Shown: piece after piece, positions 21,220-24,505 of the stretch | Layout of the letters: every line of letters starts with the position of its first letter | Numbering within the stretch: position 1 is the first letter of the stretch | Assembly: GCA_019347645.1 (NCBI GenBank) | Contig: JAHWKZ010000008.1 | Coordinates: forward strand, 1-24,505 | Direction: 5' to 3' | Origin: Gemmatimonadota bacterium | GTDB taxonomy: Bacteria > Gemmatimonadota > Gemmatimonadetes > JACCXV01 > JAHWKZ01 | DNA length: 24,505 nt | Notes under the pieces: generated by a model | Databases searched by the model: none | Seen by the model: the letters and a program-made list of their open reading frames with translations, nothing else | What the model was told of the DNA's origin: nothing | Translations under genes and position numbers: made by a program

Positions 21220-22356
21220 CTACGCGAGCTGGAGCTGGCGCTGCTTCTCGGCGATGTCCTCGAGGAGGGCGTCGTAGCTCGCCCCGAACTTCTCCACGCC
21301 CTCGACCTCGAGCTCGGCGGTCACCGCGTCGAAGTCGATTCCGATCGAGGCCAGCGCGTCCATCCGCTCGCGGCACTCCTCGAGCCCCTCGCGGATGGAG
21401 ACGGACGGGTCGCCGTGGTCCAGGAAGGCGTCCAGGGTCTTCGGAGGGACCGTGTCGACGGAGTGGGGGGCCACCAGCGCGTCGACGTAGTAGGTGTCGG
21501 GAAAGTCCGGGTTCTTGGTCGAGGTCGAGGCCCACAGCGGCCGCTGGCAGCGGACCCCGCTCTCCTTCAGCGGCGCGTAACGGTCGGCGTCCAGGATCGT
21601 CTCCTCGAACGCCGCGTAGGCGATCTTCGCGTTGCAGATCCCGATCTGGCCCTTCAGGCCCTCGATCCGCTCGCGAGTCTCCGCGTCTTCGGCCGCCTCC
21701 AGGAGGGTGTCCAGCCGGTCGTCGACTTTGCTGTCGACGCGGCTCACGAAGAACGACGCCACCGAGGCCTGTCGGTCGACCGGAGCGCCGCGCTCGACCC
21801 GCTCCTCCATCGCCTCGTACCACATCTCCATGACCTCGCGGTAGCGCTCGACGGAGAAGAGCAGCGTGATGTTGATGTTCATCCCCTCGGCGAGGGAGCG
21901 GCGGATGGCGGGCAGACCCTCCCGGGTGCCCGGGATCTTCACCATCACGTTCGGCCGATCGACCGCCTGCCACAGCCGCCGCACCTCGGCGACCGTGCCT
22001 TCGGTGTCGTACGCCAGGTGGGGGCTGACCTCGATGGAGACGAATCCGTGCTCGCCGCCCGTCGCCTCCCACAGCGGTCGGAACAGGTCGCAGGCGCTCT
22101 GGATGTCGGCGACGGCAAGACCCTCGAAGACGTCCTTCGGCTCCGTGTCGACGCCCGCCTCGCGGATATGGGGGTCGTAGAGGTCGGTCTCGCTGATCGC
22201 CTCGTCGAAGATCGTGGGGTTGGAGGTCTGGCCGGCGAGGCCGACCTCCTCGATCAGCCGCTTCTCCTCCCCGCTCTCCAGCATGTCGCGGCGGATGTAG
22301 TCGAGCCACATCGCCTGGCCGTTCTCGCGAAGCGCCTTCACCCGGTTGTCAGCCAT
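21220..22356 (-). CDS. tal: Transaldolase (long, actinobacterial-type)
   Basis: The product is 378 aa. ATG 22356 overlaps the rpiB end by 8 bases. Motifs of the longer transaldolase class: GLAGQTSNPTIFDEAI (39-54), VSIEVSPHLAYDT (106-118), PNVMVKIPGTREGLPAI (135-151, with Schiff-base Lys140), GMNINITLLFSVERY and RPLWASTSTKNPDFPDTYYVD (substrate phosphate region). It transfers dihydroxyacetone units between sedoheptulose 7-phosphate and glyceraldehyde 3-phosphate in the non-oxidative pentose phosphate branch. It lies between rpiB and the redox genes, and the transketolase gene is further upstream, so most of the non-oxidative branch is in one transcript (no rpe seen). Confidence 0.94.
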   Translation of the reverse strand: MADNRVKALRENGQAMWLDYIRRDMLESGEEKRLIEEVGLAGQTSNPTIFDEAISETDLYDPHIREAGVDTEPKDVFEGLAVADIQSACDLFRPLWEATGGEHGFVSIEVSPHLAYDTEGTVAEVRRLWQAVDRPNVMVKIPGTREGLPAIRRSLAEGMNINITLLFSVERYREVMEMWYEAMEERVERGAPVDRQASVASFFVSRVDSKVDDRLDTLLEAAEDAETRERIEGLKGQIGICNAKIAYAAFEETILDADRYAPLKESGVRCQRPLWASTSTKNPDFPDTYYVDALVAPHSVDTVPPKTLDAFLDHGDPSVSIREGLEECRERMDALASIGIDFDAVTAELEVEGVEKFGASYDALLEDIAEKQRQLQLA

Positions 22357-22846
22357 CGTCCTCTCCTCCCTGCTGGTCCATATCGAACGCCCCGGCGCGG
22401 GCGTCCGTCTCGATCGCGTCGATCTTCCTCGAGCGCCGGACGTGCCGCTCGGCCCCCGAGAACTCCGCGCTCAGGAACGCCCGGACGATCTCGGCGGCCA
22501 GCTCGGCTCCGATGACCCGCGCGCCCAGAGCGATCACGTTCATGTCGTCGTCCTCGACGCCCTGTCTCGCGCTGAAGGTATCGTGGGTCATCGCCGCGCG
22601 CACAGAAGGGATCTTACAGGCGGCGATCGCCACGCCCACTCCGCTCCCGCAAACGAGGACGCCCCGCTCGGCATTCCCCGCGACGATCGCCTCGCCCACC
22701 GCGCGGGCGTAGTCGGGGTAGTCGTCGGCGGGCAGGATTTCGTAGGCGCCACGGTCGAGGATCTCGTGGCCGGCCGCCTCGATGGCCTGGATCACGCGCT
22801 CCTTCATCGGGAACCCCGCATGGTCGGCTCCGACGGCGACGATCAC
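22349..22846 (-). CDS. rpiB: Ribose-5-phosphate isomerase B
   Basis: The product is 165 aa. GTG 22846 overlaps the stop of the antitoxin gene (GTGA). Family motifs: VGADHAGFPMKERV (5-18), PDYARAVGEAI (45-55), RGVLVCGSGVGVAIAACKIP (61-80, catalytic Cys66 and the anion loop GSGVG), RAAMTHDTFSARQ and DDDMNVIALGARVIG (99-113). The C-terminal tail (about residues 132-165, charged: RHVRRSRKIDAIETDARAG) is longer than usual. It interconverts ribose and ribulose 5-phosphate, linking the oxidative and non-oxidative branches encoded on either side. It may also act on allose-6-phosphate, as some RpiB do. Confidence 0.94.
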   Translation of the reverse strand: MIVAVGADHAGFPMKERVIQAIEAAGHEILDRGAYEILPADDYPDYARAVGEAIVAGNAERGVLVCGSGVGVAIAACKIPSVRAAMTHDTFSARQGVEDDDMNVIALGARVIGAELAAEIVRAFLSAEFSGAERHVRRSRKIDAIETDARAGAFDMDQQGGEDDG

Positions 22847-23145
22847 CGCTCGAACCCCTCGACGTCCGGGACCCCGAACCCCTCGCGGCGCGCCGCGTCG
22901 GCGAGGCGGTCGTCCGGGTCCGGGGCCTCGGGGAGGTCTTCGCCCCGGCGGGCTCTCTCGCGCTCGATCGCCTCGATCGTCGACTCCGATACCGACGTCC
23001 GGGCCAGAGCGTCCTTGAGATCCCGGCCGCGGCGGATCGTCCCGAAGTGCTCCTTGATCACCTCGGAGAACGATTGTCCGGGGCGCTTGCGACGGGCGAG
23101 GAGGTCGTACGCCTCCAGATCGATGGTGATCGTCTTGACCGCCAT
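22843..23145 (-). CDS. VapB-like antitoxin (PF02697-type), without adjacent toxin
   Basis: The product is 100 aa. ATG 23145 begins MAVKTITIDLEAYDLLARRK, the characteristic start of DUF217/VapB-type antitoxins found mainly in archaea, with PGQSFSEVIKEHFG (N-terminal ribbon plus helix for DNA binding). The second half is charged and probably disordered (ERERARRGEDLPEAPDPDDR), the part that normally wraps a VapC toxin. No PIN-domain toxin follows: the next gene is rpiB, overlapping by GTGA. An alternative GTG at 23160 would add five residues. It has its own promoter and direct repeats just upstream. It may be a free-standing regulator of the downstream operon or a leftover. Confidence 0.75.
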   Translation of the reverse strand: MAVKTITIDLEAYDLLARRKRPGQSFSEVIKEHFGTIRRGRDLKDALARTSVSESTIEAIERERARRGEDLPEAPDPDDRLADAARREGFGVPDVEGFER

Positions 23146-23179
23146 ACACTTATCATGCACTTACACCTGCGGCGGTCAA
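23146..23179 (-). promoter_or_regulatory. Promoter with direct repeats for vapB-like gene and downstream operon
   Basis: On the minus strand TTGACC (23179-23174) is followed after 18 bases by TGATAA (about 23155-23150) and then by the ATG at 23145. Two direct repeats, TAAGTGCATG and TAAGTGTATG, 12 bases apart, cover the -10 and the start codon. That position suits binding by the antitoxin itself (autoregulation). Confidence 0.5.
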
Positions 23180-23204
23180 GCCGACGCCCGACCTGGCGCG
23201 GCGA

Positions 23205-23795
23205 TCATCGCGCCGAGGTTGCGGTGGGCTCGCCCGTCCGCCTTCTCCGCCACAGCCGGACGAGCAGGACGGCGATCACGGCCACGGCCGTCAGGGCGAG
23301 CCCGGCGACGGCCACGCCGATCCAGGGGTACGTGATCAGGAGCACCACGAGTCCGACCACGAATCCGTCCTCGAGCAGGCTCGCCCCGATGTTCGTGACC
23401 GGCTCGGGCGAGGTGTTGACGGCCAGCCGCGTACCCGCCTTGGCGGCGTGCGCCGAGGCGCCGATCGCCCCGCCGAGGACCGCGGCCATCGTCTGCATCC
23501 CCGGATCCGCTGGTCCCAGCGCCGTCACCGCGATCACGGCCGCGCCGATCGGGCGAACCAGGGTGTGGAGGAGATCCCAGGCGGTGTCGATCCACGGGAC
23601 CTTGTCGGCCAGGAACTCGACCGCGTACAGCGCGCCGGCGACGCCGATCACCCACGACGAGGCGAGCGGGTCGAACGCCTCCGGCAGCGCCACCCACTCG
23701 TAGCGCGCGGCGAGGCCGAGGACCAGCACGGTGGCGTAGAGGTTGACCCCGGCGCCGACGGCGAGGCCGAGGGCGCGGGCGAGGGCCAGGTCCAA
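23205..23795 (-). CDS. DUF4126 family membrane protein
   Basis: The product is 196 aa. TTG 23795 is the first plausible start, 16 bases after the transketolase stop. There is no clear ribosome site, so the start is the weak point; a GTG 16 codons in is the alternative. It has about four to five helices: RALGLAVGAGVNLYATVLVLGLAARY, SWVIGVAGALYAVEFLADKV, PIGAAVIAVTALG, then MAAVLGGAIGASAHAAKAGTRLAVNTSPEPVTN, which holds the most conserved DUF4126 segment (AHxxKAxxRxxxNxSPEP), and GFVVGLVVLLITYPWIGVAVAGLALTAVAVIAVLLVRL, ending with Arg-rich RRRR. Function unknown; DUF4126 proteins are predicted inner-membrane proteins. It sits between the transketolase and antitoxin genes. Confidence 0.85.
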   Translation of the reverse strand: MDLALARALGLAVGAGVNLYATVLVLGLAARYEWVALPEAFDPLASSWVIGVAGALYAVEFLADKVPWIDTAWDLLHTLVRPIGAAVIAVTALGPADPGMQTMAAVLGGAIGASAHAAKAGTRLAVNTSPEPVTNIGASLLEDGFVVGLVVLLITYPWIGVAVAGLALTAVAVIAVLLVRLWRRRRTGEPTATSAR

Positions 23796-23811
23796 CGGGG
23801 GCGGGCCGGCG

Positions 23812-24360
23812 TCAGCCGGCGGGAGCGCGCGCGCCGACGAGCCGGCGCGCGGCCTCGACCACGGCGCGGGGGGTGATGCCGTACTTCTTCATGTTCGTTT
23901 CGCCCGGCGCGCTGTGGCCGAACTCGTGGACGCCGATCGCGATCCCCCGGTCCCCGATCCACCGCTCCCACCCGAAGGTGGCGCCGGCCTCGATCGAGAC
24001 CCGAGCGGTGACGGCGGGGGGCAAGACTTCGTCGCGATACGCTTCGTCCTGGGCTTCGAAGACCTCCCATGACGGCATCGAGACGACCCGCGCGGCGATC
24101 CCCTCGCCGGCCAGCGTGTCGCGCGCCTCGACCGCCTTCCACACCTCGCTGCCGGTGGCGATCACGATCACGTCGGGCTCACCGCCCTCGGCGTCGGCCA
24201 GGACGTAGCCGCCCCGTCGGACGGCTTTCCGATCGGCCATCTCGGAGCGGTCGAGGGTCGGCACCTTCTGCCGCGTGCAGACGACCGCGGTGGGCCCGTC
24301 CACGTTCGTCATCGCGTAGCGCCACGCTTCGGCCGCCTCGTTGGCCGCCACGTCGGCCGG
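23812..24360 (-). CDS. tkt: Transketolase, C-terminal part (partial)
   Basis: From PADVAANEAAEAWRYAM (about 24360-24315) to the stop at 23812 this is transketolase: NEAAEAWRYAMTNVDGPTAVVCTRQKVP (end of the pyrimidine domain), then the C-terminal domain with VIVIATGSEVWKAVEARDTL, ARVVSMPSWEVFEAQDEAYRDEVLP, VSIEAGATFGWERWIGD and VHEFGHSAPGETNMKKYGIT (usually GASAPGE...YGIT; the substitution to GHSAPGE is minor). The thiamine-binding and pyrimidine domains upstream of this point are missing: the frame runs into unrelated sequence toward the window edge. It catalyses ketol transfer in the non-oxidative pentose phosphate branch with tal and rpiB nearby. It is the first visible gene of this operon. 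Confidence 0.9.
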   Translation of the reverse strand, partial: PADVAANEAAEAWRYAMTNVDGPTAVVCTRQKVPTLDRSEMADRKAVRRGGYVLADAEGGEPDVIVIATGSEVWKAVEARDTLAGEGIAARVVSMPSWEVFEAQDEAYRDEVLPPAVTARVSIEAGATFGWERWIGDRGIAIGVHEFGHSAPGETNMKKYGITPRAVVEAARRLVGARAPAG

Positions 24361-24505
24361 GGAGGCGGCTTCGGCGCCCGCGTCGGCATCGGCATCGGCT
24401 TCTGCGTCGGCTTCGGCGCCCGCGTCGGCCCCCGGCTCGCCATCGAGCTTCGGCACGGTATACGATTGGGCCGCCGTGCCCCTTATGATGTTGACCTTGG
24501 CATTG
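24361..24505 (-). CDS. Unassigned partial frame fused to the transketolase end
   Basis: The frame is open from the window edge (24504) and in phase with the transketolase part. It reads NAKVNIIRGTAAQSYTVPKL, then DGEPGADAG and a low-complexity Ala/Asp/Glu run (GAEADAEADADADAGAEA, 24420-24367). This does not match transketolase, which should show a HQPVEQLAALRxIP-type segment and RPAD here. The first 20 residues are beta-like and I do not recognise the family. It is either part of another gene joined by misassembly or an unusual insertion. A GTG at 24456 could be mistaken for a start. Confidence 0.4.

Noticed and set aside
1..24505. tRNA, rRNA, CRISPR arrays or insertion sequences
   Set aside because: No tRNA arm patterns, evenly spaced repeats, transposase motifs or terminal inverted repeats were seen on either strand.

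Overview
The window is GC-rich (about 70% by eye) bacterial DNA, densely packed, with many 4-base stop/start overlaps (ATGA, GTGA, TTGA) and frequent GTG or TTG starts. The gene set (copper-type P-ATPase remnant, PCYCGC lipoprotein, Vgb-like propeller, M2/M32-like peptidase, DUF819, DUF4126, archaeal-type class I aldolase) suggests an uncultured Gemmatimonadota- or Acidobacteriota-like organism. This is an inference from gene content; there is no rRNA or tRNA to place it.

Left part (1-6417). The first ~215 bases encode an amidase/GatA N-terminus that runs in frame into the last third of a CopA-type copper ATPase, a probable chimera. Next come a 29-residue membrane peptide, a His/Met-rich lipoprotein and an outer-membrane barrel protein, all joined by GTGA overlaps. 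A PCYCGC-family lipoprotein follows. Its expected Cys in the second motif (CGIC) is a TGA codon, the frame continues downstream with clear family sequence, and a bacterial SECIS-like hairpin lies at the right distance: a candidate selenoprotein. After a strong terminator come two minus-strand genes (a lipoprotein and a small membrane protein), then a plus-strand run: an anchored protein of unknown function, a Vgb-like beta-propeller and a secreted CxxCH/choice-of-anchor V-type protein.

Middle part (6425-11490). This holds a zinc peptidase (minus), a divergent SH3-like lipoprotein, a 49-residue membrane protein overlapping a DUF819 permease, a Lys/Glu-rich 46-residue protein and a YggT protein. 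Many genes here and to the left start 6-11 bases after a TAnnnT box, as expected for leaderless mRNAs.

Right part (11720-24505, mostly minus strand) is central carbon metabolism. Fba and Fbp form one two-gene unit. A GST gene sits between it and a long pentose-phosphate operon, read right to left: transketolase (cut by the window and probably chimeric at its end), DUF4126 protein, orphan VapB-like antitoxin, rpiB, tal, rhodanese-like protein, a disulfide-reductase-like flavoprotein with an apparent frameshift, gnd, zwf, pgl and glk. Together these could recycle triose/fructose phosphates through gluconeogenesis into the oxidative pentose phosphate route. The thiol-redox genes embedded in the operon suggest that reducing power and thiol chemistry are regulated together.
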